A stretch of DNA of 64,000 nt, from positions 186,001 through 250,000 of the forward strand of contig CAWFEM010000021.1 of assembly GCA_963814905.1 (NCBI GenBank), written 5' to 3'. This DNA comes from DASWJZ01 sp963814905 (GTDB taxonomy: Bacteria > Pseudomonadota > Alphaproteobacteria > Rhizobiales > Afifellaceae). The position numbers and the translations under genes were made by a program. Shown here piece after piece: positions 1 to 7,886 of this stretch. Below the pieces are notes generated by a model. That model was not told the origin of the DNA and searched no databases. It saw nothing but the letters and a program-made list of their open reading frames with translations. Position 1 is the first letter of the stretch; each line of letters starts with the position of its first letter.

Positions 1-1207
1 CCGTCTTCCGCCTGGCGATCGCCATCTTCACGATCGGCTCGATCCTTTGCGGCTTCTCCGGCTCGATCGGCTGGCTCGTCTTCGCGCGCGTCGTCCAGGG
101 CATCGGCGGGGCCATGATGGTCCCGGTCGGCCGCCTGGTGATCCTGAAATCGGTGCAGAAGCGCGAGCTCGTCGGCTCGCTCGCCTGGCTGACCGTTCCC
201 GCCCTGATCGGCCCGGTGATCGGCCCGCCGCTCGGCGGCTTCATCACCACCTATTTCGAGTGGCGCTGGATCTTCTGGATCAACATCCCGGTCGGCCTGC
301 TCGGGCTCGTGCTGGCGACGCTCTTCATCCCCAACCTCCGCGGCGACGCGCGCGTCCGCTTCGACGTCCGCGGCTTCGTGCTCTCCGCGCTCGGGCTCGC
401 CGCCTTCATGACCGGCTCGACCTCGCTCGGCCTCGGGCTGCTTCCGCTGCCCTTGACGCTTCTGCTTTTCTTCGGCGGCGCGGCGCTGCTTGCCGCCTAC
501 GTCGTGCACAGCCGCCGTTCGCCCAATCCCATCCTCGACCTCTCGCTCTTCCGCATTCCCGACCTTCGCGATGAGCATGACGGGCGCCCTGCTCTTCCGG
601 CTCGGCGTCGGCGCGACGCCGTTCCTGCTGCCGCTGCTGCTGCAGATCGGCTTCGGCCTCTCGCCGTTCCAATCGGGCTCGATCACCTTCGCGTCCGCGA
701 TCGGCGCGATCGCGATGAAGTTCGCCGCGCCGCCGATCCTGCGCCATTTCGGCTTCCGCAGCGTGCTCACCTGGAACACGGTGATCGCGGGCAGCTTCGT
801 CGCGCTTCCGGCGGCCTTCACGCCGACGACGCCGATCGCGCTGATCATCGCGCTGCTTCTCGTCGGCGGCTTCTTCCGCTCGCTGCAATTCACCAGCATC
901 AACGCGCTGAGCTATGCCGACGTGCCGCCGGAGCGGATGAGCCGCGCGACGACGCTTGCGAGCGTCGCGCAGCAATTGTCGCTGAGCGTCGGCATCTCGG
1001 TCGGCGCGATCACGCTCGAGTTGGCGACGCGCTCGACCGGCGGCGCGATCGAGGCAAGCTCGTTCCGGCCCGCCTTTATCCTGATCGGCACTCTTCGCCC
1101 TGCTCTCCCTCGTGCCGTTCCTGCGCCTCTCGCGCAGCGCCGGCGACGAGATGTCCGGCCGCCAGCCGGCGCCCGACGCGGTGACCGTCATGCGCGAGCG
1201 GGGTTAG
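1..1207 (+). pseudogene. DHA2-family MFS multidrug exporter, 5' end cut by window, two apparent +1 frameshifts
   Basis: This is a 14-TM drug:H+ antiporter (EmrB/QacA type) of the inner membrane, missing its N-terminus. Frame 3 gives the family signature VQGIGGAMMVPVGRL near position 90 and GPPLGGFITTYFEWRWIFWINIPVG near 220, here read as overlapping segments of motif C and the following loop. The frame leaves homology at about 561, where one extra base follows ATTCCC. Frame 1 then continues with FRLGVGATPFLLPLLLQIG and FQSGSITFASAIG until about 1090. There a second extra base moves the frame again to end FALLSLVPFLRLS and a TAG at 1205-1207. Codon use stays GC3-rich on both sides of each break, so I infer single-base insertions in the assembly or a very recent loss. 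The substrate cannot be told. The gene is convergent with rlmE across a palindromic repeat. Confidence 0.8.
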
Positions 1208-1212
1208 TCCGC

Positions 1213-1257
1213 GCATGATCCCGAAAAGTGGGGACCGGTTTTCGGGCAAGATCATGC
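1213..1257. repeat. Rhizobial-type intergenic palindrome between convergent genes
   Basis: The stretch begins GCATGATC and ends GATCATGC, and inside it CCGAAAA faces TTTTCGG, so the whole 45-bp unit folds into one long interrupted hairpin. From memory, near-identical GCATGATCCCGAAAAGTGG-type palindromes are scattered in many copies through Hyphomicrobiales genomes. It sits between the 3' ends of the MFS and rlmE genes and could act as a two-way terminator. Confidence 0.75.
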
Positions 1258-1272
1258 GGAAAAGAATGCCCG

Positions 1273-1971
1273 CTACTGCGGGCCGCCCCTGAACCCTGTC
1301 GCGAGCAGATAGAGCTCCGGGCTGTCGGAGCGGCTTGCCGGCGGCTTGACGTGCTGCACCTTGGCGAAGTCGCGCTTCAGCTCCGCAAGCAGCGTGTTCT
1401 CCGTGCCGCCGCGAAAGACCTTGGCGAGGAAGGCCCCGCCGGGCTTCAGGACGTCACGCGCGAAATCCGCCGCCGCCTCGCAGAGCGCAACGATCCTGAG
1501 ATGATCGGTCTGGCGATGGCCGGTCGTCGGCGCGGCCATGTCGGAAAGGACGACATCCGCCTTCTCGCCGCCGAGCGCCAGTTTGATCAGGTCCGGCGCG
1601 TCGGGGTCGAGGAAATCCTTCTCCAGCACCACGACGCCCGGCAGCGGGTCCATGCCGAGATAGTCGATGGCGACGACGAGCGGTGCGTCGTCGGTCGAGT
1701 CGACGCGCGCCGCGGCGATCTGCGACCAGCCGCCCGGCGCCGCGCCAAGGTCGACCACGCGCCGGCCCGGCTTCAAAAGCCCGAAGCGGTCGTCGATCTC
1801 CGCGAGCTTATAGGCGGCGCGCGAGCGGAAGCCCTCACGCTTGGAGCGGGCGACATAGGGATCGTTCAGCTGCCGTTCGAGCCAGCGCTGCGACGAGAGC
1901 TTTCGGCCGCGCGCCGTCTTTACGCGCGTGTGCAGCCCGCGAAGGCCGGAGCCGCCGCCTGCCTTCTTCAC
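1273..1971 (-). CDS. rlmE: 23S rRNA (uridine-2'-O-)-methyltransferase RlmE (FtsJ/RrmJ)
   Basis: The enzyme methylates the 2'-O of U2552 (E. coli numbering) in the A loop of 23S rRNA using S-adenosylmethionine. The 232-residue product shows the FtsJ fold: RSRAAYKL with the first catalytic Lys, the SAM loop VVDLGAAPGGWSQ, the catalytic Asp in VVLSDMAAPTTGH, and the second Lys in PGGAFLAKVF. A basic N-terminal extension (residues 1-25) precedes the domain, as in other alphaproteobacteria. I chose the GTG start at 1971 because its GTGA overlaps the stop codon of ppx, which implies translational coupling. The open frame runs further upstream, but that part is inside ppx. Confidence 0.93.
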   Translation of the reverse strand: MKKAGGGSGLRGLHTRVKTARGRKLSSQRWLERQLNDPYVARSKREGFRSRAAYKLAEIDDRFGLLKPGRRVVDLGAAPGGWSQIAAARVDSTDDAPLVVAIDYLGMDPLPGVVVLEKDFLDPDAPDLIKLALGGEKADVVLSDMAAPTTGHRQTDHLRIVALCEAAADFARDVLKPGGAFLAKVFRGGTENTLLAELKRDFAKVQHVKPPASRSDSPELYLLATGFRGGPQ

Positions 1972-3191
1972 GGCGCGCGCGCGCCGCTGGAGCCCGCACC
2001 GCCCCGCGTGCGCAAATGCCCGTCGGCGCGCATGAGCTGCATCAGGATACCCTCGCGCAGGCCGCGATCGGCGACGCGCAGCCGGCTGCACTTCCACTCG
2101 CGCCGGATCGCCTCGAACACCGCGCAGCCGGCAAGCACCAAGTCGGCGCGCTCCTTCCCGATGCAGGGATTGTCGCGCCGCGCGTCGTAATCCATGCCGC
2201 GGATCTTGGTCATCATCCGCTCAATCTCGTTCTCCTCCATCCACAGACCGTCGACATAGCGGCGGTCGTAGCGCGGCAGGTCGAGATGCACGCCGGCGAG
2301 CGTGGTCACCGTGCCGGAGGTGCCGAGATAATGGAAAGCGCGCGAGCCGACGGCGTTCTTCAGCGCGTCGCGGGCGCGGAAGCGATGGAACTCGGCGCGG
2401 ACGTCGTCGACCATCGCTTCGAAGACGTCGGCGCCGACCTCGACGCCACCGTGCCGCTCGGCGAGCGTCACCACGCCGACCGGCAGCGACACCCAGGCGC
2501 GGACGAGGCCGCCGCGCCGGCGCATCTTGCGCCGGTCGAGCCAGACGATCTCCGAGGAGCCGCCGCCGATATCGAAGAGCACCGCGCCCTCGGCATCCGG
2601 GTCGAGCAGCGAGAAGCAGCCTTCCGCCGCGAGCCGCGCCTCGGTGCGCCGATCGACGATCTCAAGCTCCAGCCCGACCTCGTCGCGCACGCGCCCGAGG
2701 AAATGCTCGCCGTTTTCCGCCACGCGGCAGGCCTGCGTCGCGATCAGCCGCGCACCGGCGATATCGCGCTGCCCGAGCTTCTGCCCGCAAATGCGCAGCG
2801 CGCCGATGGCGCGCTCCATCGCCGCCAGGCCGAGACGGCCGTTCTGCTCCACGCCTTCGCCGAGCCTGACGATGCGCGAGAAGGAATCGACGACGCGAAA
2901 ACCGTCGCCGGCCGGCTCTGCGACGAGGAGCCGGCAGTTGTTGGTTCCGAGATCAAGCGCCGCGTAAAACGGTCCGCGCTCGCGCCGACGTCCGCGTCCT
3001 CTGTGGCCTCCGGCCTGGCGGCCCGCGCTCGGCTCCCCTCGCCCGGAGCTGCGGGACGAGTTGGTCGGCAGCGCAGCCGTATCGCGGGTTTCGTGGAGAT
3101 GCGCATCCGCCGCGCTGGCGACGCGCTCCACGACATCCCTAACCGGGCCGGGCAGAGACCCCGAATGCGTCGAGTCCGTGCCCTTATCCAT
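1968..3191 (-). CDS. ppx: Ppx/GppA exopolyphosphatase-family protein
   Basis: This is an ASKHA-fold phosphatase that hydrolyses polyphosphate or pppGpp in the cytosol. Family motifs are clear: phosphate-1 loop YAALDLGTNNCRLLVA, RLGEGVEQNGRL, the DIGGGSSEI nucleotide loop, and YLGTSGTVTTLAG. About 85 residues precede the domain and are low-complexity, Arg/Ser/Gly-rich. The product is about 407 residues from the ATG at 3191, and an in-frame ATG at 3260 is an alternative start. It lies directly upstream of rlmE with a GTGA overlap, a common rhizobial arrangement. Substrate preference (polyP against pppGpp) cannot be read from sequence. A CYTH-CHAD pair about 6 kb away is also of a polyphosphate-linked type. 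Confidence 0.88.
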   Translation of the reverse strand: MDKGTDSTHSGSLPGPVRDVVERVASAADAHLHETRDTAALPTNSSRSSGRGEPSAGRQAGGHRGRGRRRERGPFYAALDLGTNNCRLLVAEPAGDGFRVVDSFSRIVRLGEGVEQNGRLGLAAMERAIGALRICGQKLGQRDIAGARLIATQACRVAENGEHFLGRVRDEVGLELEIVDRRTEARLAAEGCFSLLDPDAEGAVLFDIGGGSSEIVWLDRRKMRRRGGLVRAWVSLPVGVVTLAERHGGVEVGADVFEAMVDDVRAEFHRFRARDALKNAVGSRAFHYLGTSGTVTTLAGVHLDLPRYDRRYVDGLWMEENEIERMMTKIRGMDYDARRDNPCIGKERADLVLAGCAVFEAIRREWKCSRLRVADRGLREGILMQLMRADGHLRTRGGAGSSGARAP

Positions 3192-3351
3192 ATCCTGCTC
3201 GCATGCCCGTGGACCGGCGAACCGGGCCCGGGCGTTGAAACCAGGATAGGCCGTCACCAAGTCCGAAGCAAACGCGGGCCGGCCGAAGCGCTTAGAGTGG
3301 GTGGCTGCTTGAATTCCGCGGTCGCCCGGTGCTAGGAAGCCGCCGGCCCTT

Positions 3352-3426
3352 TGGGGGATAGTTCAACGGTAGAACAGCGGACTTCTGACTCCGTCGATCT
3401 TGGTTCGAATCCAGGTCCCCCAGCCA
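3352..3426 (+). tRNA. tRNA-Gln (anticodon CTG), apparent 8-nt anticodon loop
   Basis: The acceptor stem TGGGGGA pairs with TCCCCCA, followed by discriminator G and an encoded CCA. The D stem GTTC/GAAC and T arm CTTGG-TTCGAAT-CCAGG are intact. The anticodon stem GCGGA/TCCGT (one G-T wobble) encloses CTTCTGAC, eight bases, where tRNA-Gln(CTG) should have seven. The extra base is one of the two Ts at 3383-3384. CTG (3385-3387) is the best anticodon. The extra base resembles the single-base insertions seen in nearby genes. Confidence 0.9.
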
Positions 3427-3434
3427 CCATTCTC

Positions 3435-3998
3435 TCAATAGGGTCGGCGAGACAATCGGCTCCTTCGCCGAGGAAAATCCTTGACGAAAGCGGGGTCCTC
3501 CACGCCGAAGAAGTCCGCCAGCATGTCCGCCGAATCCCAGATCGCCTCGTAGTCGATTGCGCGGAACCGGTCGCTCGTCAGCGCCAGCCAGCTCTTCCGC
3601 TGCGCCTCAACTGCATCATGCAGAGCACGCAACTGCCGCCAGCCGGACAATAGCGGAGCCGAAAGGCTCCCGAGCTTCATGGCCTGGGTCGCGGTCCACC
3701 GCCGACGTTTGATGCTGCGGCAGATCACGGCCGGGTCGCCGGTAACGAAGAGAACCTTCGTGCCCGACATCTCAATGCGTCGAAGAGGCGGGCGCGGCCA
3801 GTGTTTCAGACCATCGTTGTCATCCAGCTCGTTGACGCGGAGGAACGCCGCAACGTGGCTCATGAGCGCAGTCGTTCCCACGCCTCCGGGCGACACCACC
3901 CAGGCATCCAGTTGCTCGAAAGGCGGAGCCGAGCCGAACCGGCGCCGCGCGGCTGTTGCGAAGGCGACGAAAGGATTGGGGGATTCATCCTCGTGCAT
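3435..3998 (-). CDS. Putative P-loop sulfotransferase-like protein
   Basis: This 187-residue protein is not one I can name. Near residue 38 it has VVSPGGVGTTALM, which resembles the 5'-phosphosulfate-binding P-loop of sulfotransferase-like proteins (P-x-S/G-G-T-T). It is followed by GTKVLFVTGDPAVICRSI, like the 3'-phosphate-binding strand and helix with an Arg-Ser pair. The C-terminal RFRAIDYEAIWDSADMLADFFGV resembles the end region of such enzymes. No signal peptide is present. The ATG at 3998 is preceded by a GGGGA ribosome-binding site; the frame stays open to 4250 but that part lacks protein-like character. It ends a few bases from tRNA-Gln on the other strand. Substrate unknown; the assignment rests on motif shape only. 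Confidence 0.6.
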   Translation of the reverse strand: MHEDESPNPFVAFATAARRRFGSAPPFEQLDAWVVSPGGVGTTALMSHVAAFLRVNELDDNDGLKHWPRPPLRRIEMSGTKVLFVTGDPAVICRSIKRRRWTATQAMKLGSLSAPLLSGWRQLRALHDAVEAQRKSWLALTSDRFRAIDYEAIWDSADMLADFFGVEDPAFVKDFPRRRSRLSRRPY

Positions 3999-4321
3999 CT
4001 TGTTTCCCCGCCCCGGGACCGGCTTTTCGCCAAGCCGTGTCCTTTGCAACCGACACCTGCCGCGCCCGTCAGCGGGGCGAACCATGTGGGTTCTCAGAAC
4101 CAACGAATGCCTTAAGACAGGACCCGCATCCACCACATCGTTGTCCGCGGCCCGAAAAAGCCCGGGCGACGGCGCCGGCGAGCCTGCCTCGGAAAACGAA
4201 AACGGCGGCGGCGCCAGGCGCCACCGCCGTCTCAGATGAGCCGCGATCACGCGGCGTTGTTTCCGTCGGGCGCCGGGTGCGGAGTGGCCTCCACCGCCCG
4301 TGAAGCGCGACCGCTGCTCCC
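3999..4321. other. Intergenic stretch between FecR-like gene and sulfotransferase-like gene
   Basis: No gene is supported in these 323 bases. The stretch holds a minus-strand terminator hairpin at 4190-4230. Open frames crossing it (3435-4250 and 4069-4821) are extensions of neighbouring genes and read as low-quality sequence. Confidence 0.5.
4190..4230 (-). terminator. Rho-independent terminator downstream of the FecR-like gene
   Basis: On the minus strand ACGGCGGTGGCGCC is followed after one base by GGCGCCGCCGCCGT, giving a long stem with one U-G wobble, then TTTTCGTTTTC. It lies about 90 bases beyond the inferred FecR stop at 4322 and ahead of the sulfotransferase-like gene. Confidence 0.75.
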
Positions 4322-5334
4322 TTAGTTTTTGCGGAAGCCAAAGCCCCCGCGAAGGCGTCCGCCGAGGCGTTCGCCGAAGCTTTCGCCGAGGTTGCCGTCA
4401 AAGCCCCCGCCAAGGCTTCTGCGCGAGCTTTGGTTTTGAACGTTGCCGACGCGATAGTCGCAGAGCCGCCGTCGCAGCCGCAGTCCTCGCTGTCGCAGCC
4501 ACAGTCGCCTTCCTCCTCGCAACCGCAGCCGCCTTCCTCTTCGCAGCCGCCACCGTCGTCGGTGGGCGTCATGTGCGGCGGGGGCGGCGGCGTGCGCGGT
4601 CCGGGATCGCTGAACTTCTCGCCACCCGATTCAGGTCCGTTGCGGAACGGGCTGAGATCGCCGAGATCGCAATGCCGATTAACCCTGAACGGCGCGTCCA
4701 GCATCGAATCGTCGTGCATGAAGGCGAAGGTGTTGGCAACGCGAACGCGCATTGCGAGGCCCGTCAACTCGGTGACCGGTCCGCCATTCTGGGAGGCGTA
4801 GATCTGGCAAAGGTCGGTCACGACCTCGCAGCCCCCCCGGCGCAGAACTGCGCGCCCCCATCGAGAACCGACGCGGCCGAGCTGCCGTTTCTCACGCCGA
4901 TGTCGATGATCGAGCCACGCACGCCGATCGTCATCGTCGGCGTCCTGATCGAATAGGCCTCGTGCGGGCTCTTGCCGGTGATGAACCGGAACGTCCCGTG
5001 GACCGCGCTGATCGCGACCTTCTTCGCGGTGTTGTTGGGATTGAAGACGAACGTATCGATCCTCAGCCGCGAGTTCGGCCCGACCACGATGCGCGTGTCG
5101 TCGATGAACTTGATCTGCGCAAGCCCAGCGGGACTGGCAACGATCTCATCGCCTACGAAGATCGCGCCATCAAGCTCCAGAAGGCGCTTGCCTCCCGGCC
5201 CGGTGGCGTTGACGGCGGGGTCGACCTTGACTGCCGATCCGCTTGGCTGAGCGGCGCCGGCCGGGACCGGCGGCGACGGCGCCGGCAAGAAAGAGACCCA
5301 GGATCACGCCTTGGGTCGTCACTCGACGCAACAT
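4322..5334 (-). pseudogene. FecR-domain exported protein with Cys-rich C-terminal region, three apparent frameshifts
   Basis: Three frames join into one protein of about 337 residues. The ATG at 5334, behind a perfect AGGAGGTG site, starts MLRRVTTQGVILGLFLAGAVAA, a signal peptide given here in overlapping form. One extra C near 5263 shifts the frame into the FecR domain: GDEIVASPAGLAQIKFIDDTR, VVGPNSRLRIDTFVF and VHGTFRFITGK. A G7 tract (4832-4838) causes a second shift of minus one. The next frame has paired Cys and a Cys/Glu-rich stretch (about residues 230-260: CEEEGGCGCEEEGDCGC). A third shift of minus one near 4460 gives a Gly-rich tail ending GGFGFRKN at 4322, which has the better codon pattern. 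The gene is divergent from a CHASE2 cyclase, a pairing seen elsewhere in alphaproteobacteria. Its role is probably as an envelope partner or sensor; the breaks may be sequence errors. Confidence 0.7.
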
Positions 5335-5677
5335 GGAAACACCTCCTTGGACGCATAATTCAGCCTGACGCGCGCGCATATGACGCAGGCCGCATCGTAT
5401 TCTCCGCAAATGTTGTTATCTGGGTAACCAGTTCTTAAGGTTACTAAACTCCTTTACCACAAGAGCATCGGCCAATGTCTTGGGCCTCCGCGCGAATTCT
5501 TTGCGCGCGAGAGGCTTTGAGCTTCGGCAGGCGCAACGCTCCGCCTTTTTCGCCGCACGGCTAGCCTTCGAAGGGCGGCGCATGCGCTTTCCCCCGCCCG
5601 CGCGCCGCCCTTTACGCGCGGGAGAAACCCGGCTTACCTGCTCCCCGCAAGCGGCGCGTCCGGGGGGCATCTGACGC
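5335..5677. promoter_or_regulatory. Divergent intergenic region of FecR-like gene and CHASE2 cyclase
   Basis: This 343-bp gap between two divergent starts must hold both promoters. The part at about 5400-5470 is clearly AT-richer than its surroundings and includes GGGTAACC and CTTAAGGTTACT, a loose inverted repeat. No gene is supported; open frames across it are Arg-rich shadows. Exact promoter boxes cannot be fixed by eye. Confidence 0.4.
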
Positions 5678-7886
5678 ATGAAATCGGCCACGACGCGGCG
5701 GAGCGACCGGCGCCGGACGCTCCAGGTAGGTTTGGCCGGGCTGGTTACGCTGGCGCTCGTGCTCTTCTCGCTGAGCGGTGACTCCCCGATCCTTTACCGG
5801 CTGAGCTCTCTGGTCTTCGACTTTTACCAGAACCTGAAGCCGCGGCCGGAAGCCGGTGCGCCGATTGTCATTGTCGACATCGACGAGGAGTCCCTGCGCG
5901 AGGTTGGGCAATGGCCCTGGTCGCGCTCGGAGATCGCCCGCATCGTGGATACCCTGGGCCAGCTGGGCGCGGCTACGATCGCCTTTGACGTTGTCTTTCT
6001 CCGAGCCGGACCGCACGTCGCTCGGCGCCGCGGCGCAGACGCTCACCCGCGCCGGCGCCAAGGTCGACCTGCCTCCCAACCTCGTCGACAACGACGAGCA
6101 GCTGGCCGCCGCGTTCGGCCGCAACCAGGTCACCGCCGGCTTCGTGCTGACCAATGAAACCGAAGAAGCCGTGCCTCCGCCCAAGGCCGGCTTCGCATTC
6201 GCGGGGCAGGATCCGCAGGAATACCTGCTGACTTTCCGCGGGGGGCTTTCAAACCTGCCGAACCTCACCAAAGCGGCAAGCGGCCTCGGCTTTTACAGCT
6301 TTCCGCCAAGCCCGGACGGCATCGTCCGCGTCGTGCCGCTTTTCGGTCGGTGTCAAGGCAAGCTCTATCCTGCCCTTTCCATCGAAGCGCTGCGCACCGC
6401 GCTCGGCGCCAGCTCCTACGTGATCCGCGGAACCGGCGCGAGCGGCGAAGCCGACACCGGCCGCCCCGCGATGACGGCGCTCAAGGTCGGAAATTTCGAG
6501 GTTCCGACCGGACCGATCGGCGACTTCCGCGTCTACTTCTCCGGGCTGCCGAGCGTGCCCCGCATCTCGGCGGCAGAGCTCCTCGACCCAGCAAGAGCGG
6601 CGCGTTACGCCGACACGGTGGCCGGAACGATCGTGCTGATCGGCACCAGCGCCGTCGGGCTCCGCGATCTGGTCGCCACGCCACGATCCGCCGCCCAGCC
6701 GGGTGTGGAAGTCCACGCGGAGATCATCGACCAGATCATGGGCGGCGTGTTCCTGACCCGGCCCGATTGGGCGCCGGGCGCTGAGATTGCGCTGGCGATT
6801 GCTCTCACGCTCGCTTTGCTGGCGGCCGTCCTCTCCTTCGGCCCACTCCTCGGCGCGGTCGCCGCTTTGGTGATCATCGCGGCCGTTCTCGCGACGTCCT
6901 GGTTCGGCTTCAGCAAGGGCCAGCTTGTGCTCGACCCGATTCTGCCCAGCATCTCGGTCTTGAGCGTCTACATCGTCGCAACGGCGCTCCTGCTCCTCCT
7001 CACCGACCGCGAACGCCAGTTCGTGCGGCGCGCCTTCGCCTTCTATCTCGCGCCGGCGATGGTCGAGCGGCTGGCGGAAGACCCCGGCGCGCTGGCGCTC
7101 GGCGGCGAGACGCGCGAGATCACCATCCTCTTCAGCGACATTCGCGGCTTCACCTCGCTGTCGGAGAAGATGGATCCGCAGGAGATCACCGGCCTTTTGA
7201 ACCGCTTCCTGACGCCGATGACGGACGTGCTCCTGGAGTCGGACGGGACGATCGACAAGTATATCGGCGATGCCATCATGGCGTTCTGGAACGCGCCGCT
7301 CACGACGCCGGATCATCCGCGCTCCGCGTGTCTGGCGACGCTCGGCATGTTCAAGGCGCTTGAAGAGCTCAACAAGGCCGAGGCTACACCGATCAAGATC
7401 GGGGTCGGGCTTAACACCGGCACATGTTGCGTCGGCAATCTCGGCTCCGAGCAACGCTTCAATTACTCCGCGATCGGAGACCCTGTGAACGTCGCCGCCC
7501 GCGTAGAGGGTCTTACCAAGCAATACGGGCTGCAAATCCTGATCACCGAAACCACGGCCGAACACGTGCCCGATCTGGCGCTGCTTCAGGTCGATCTCGT
7601 CCGCGTCGTCGGACGCAAGGAACCTCTCGGGATCTTCACGCTGCTCGGCGATGCGAGCCACGCGGAATCGGCCGAGTTCCAGGCGCTGCGCACATCTCAT
7701 GACGCAATGCTTTCCGCTTACCGGGCCGGCGATTTCGATCAGGCCGCGCACGCCGTCAGGACGCACAGGATGATCGCCCCGCCATCGCTCCAGAGGCTCT
7801 GCGAGATCTACCTCGCCCGTATCGAGACGCTCGCAGCAAACCCGCCTCCCAATTGGGACGGCGTGTTCACCGCGCTCGAGAAGTAG
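5678..7886 (+). CDS. CHASE2-domain class III adenylate/guanylate cyclase, one apparent +1 frameshift
   Basis: This membrane cyclase makes cAMP or cGMP from a nucleotide triphosphate. Corrected, it has about 735 residues: one N-terminal TM (about 14-34), an extracytoplasmic CHASE2 domain (VDIDEESLREVGQWPWSR, then IAFDVVF-SEPDRTS), two to three TMs (about 365-430) and a C-terminal CYC domain. Catalytic features are the metal Asp in ILFSDIRGFTSLSEKM, the second Asp with substrate Lys in IDKYIGDAIMAFWNAP, and AIGDPVNVAARVEG with the adenine-type Asp and transition-state Asn/Arg. At about 6000 GTCTTTCTCC carries one T too many, so the first 108 residues and the rest lie in different frames. The domain downstream is fully open to TAG at 7886. 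It is divergent from the FecR-like gene, suggesting CHASE2 and FecR act together. Its last 20 bases overlap the end of the CHAD gene on the other strand. Confidence 0.88.

Noticed and set aside
406..1191. Long minus-strand open frame opposite the MFS gene
   Set aside because: Its translation is Arg/Glu/Asp-rich low-complexity sequence typical of the antisense of GC-rich coding DNA.
1228..3335. Plus-strand open frames opposite rlmE and ppx
   Set aside because: They show no domain; they are shadows of the two clear minus-strand genes.
3382..3389. A working four-base-decoding tRNA that rescues the frameshifted genes
   Set aside because: The gene breaks are not at CAG-type codons and some are -1, so one expanded-loop tRNA could not repair them; kept only as an anomaly.
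3435..4250. A 271-residue version of the sulfotransferase-like protein
   Set aside because: The first 84 residues are Pro/Arg/Gly-rich, run through a terminator hairpin, and lack a ribosome-binding site; the ATG at 3998 has one.
5416..5691. 91-residue minus-strand frame in the FecR-cyclase gap
   Set aside because: Lys/Arg-rich with no family and no ribosome-binding site; it overlaps the cyclase start.
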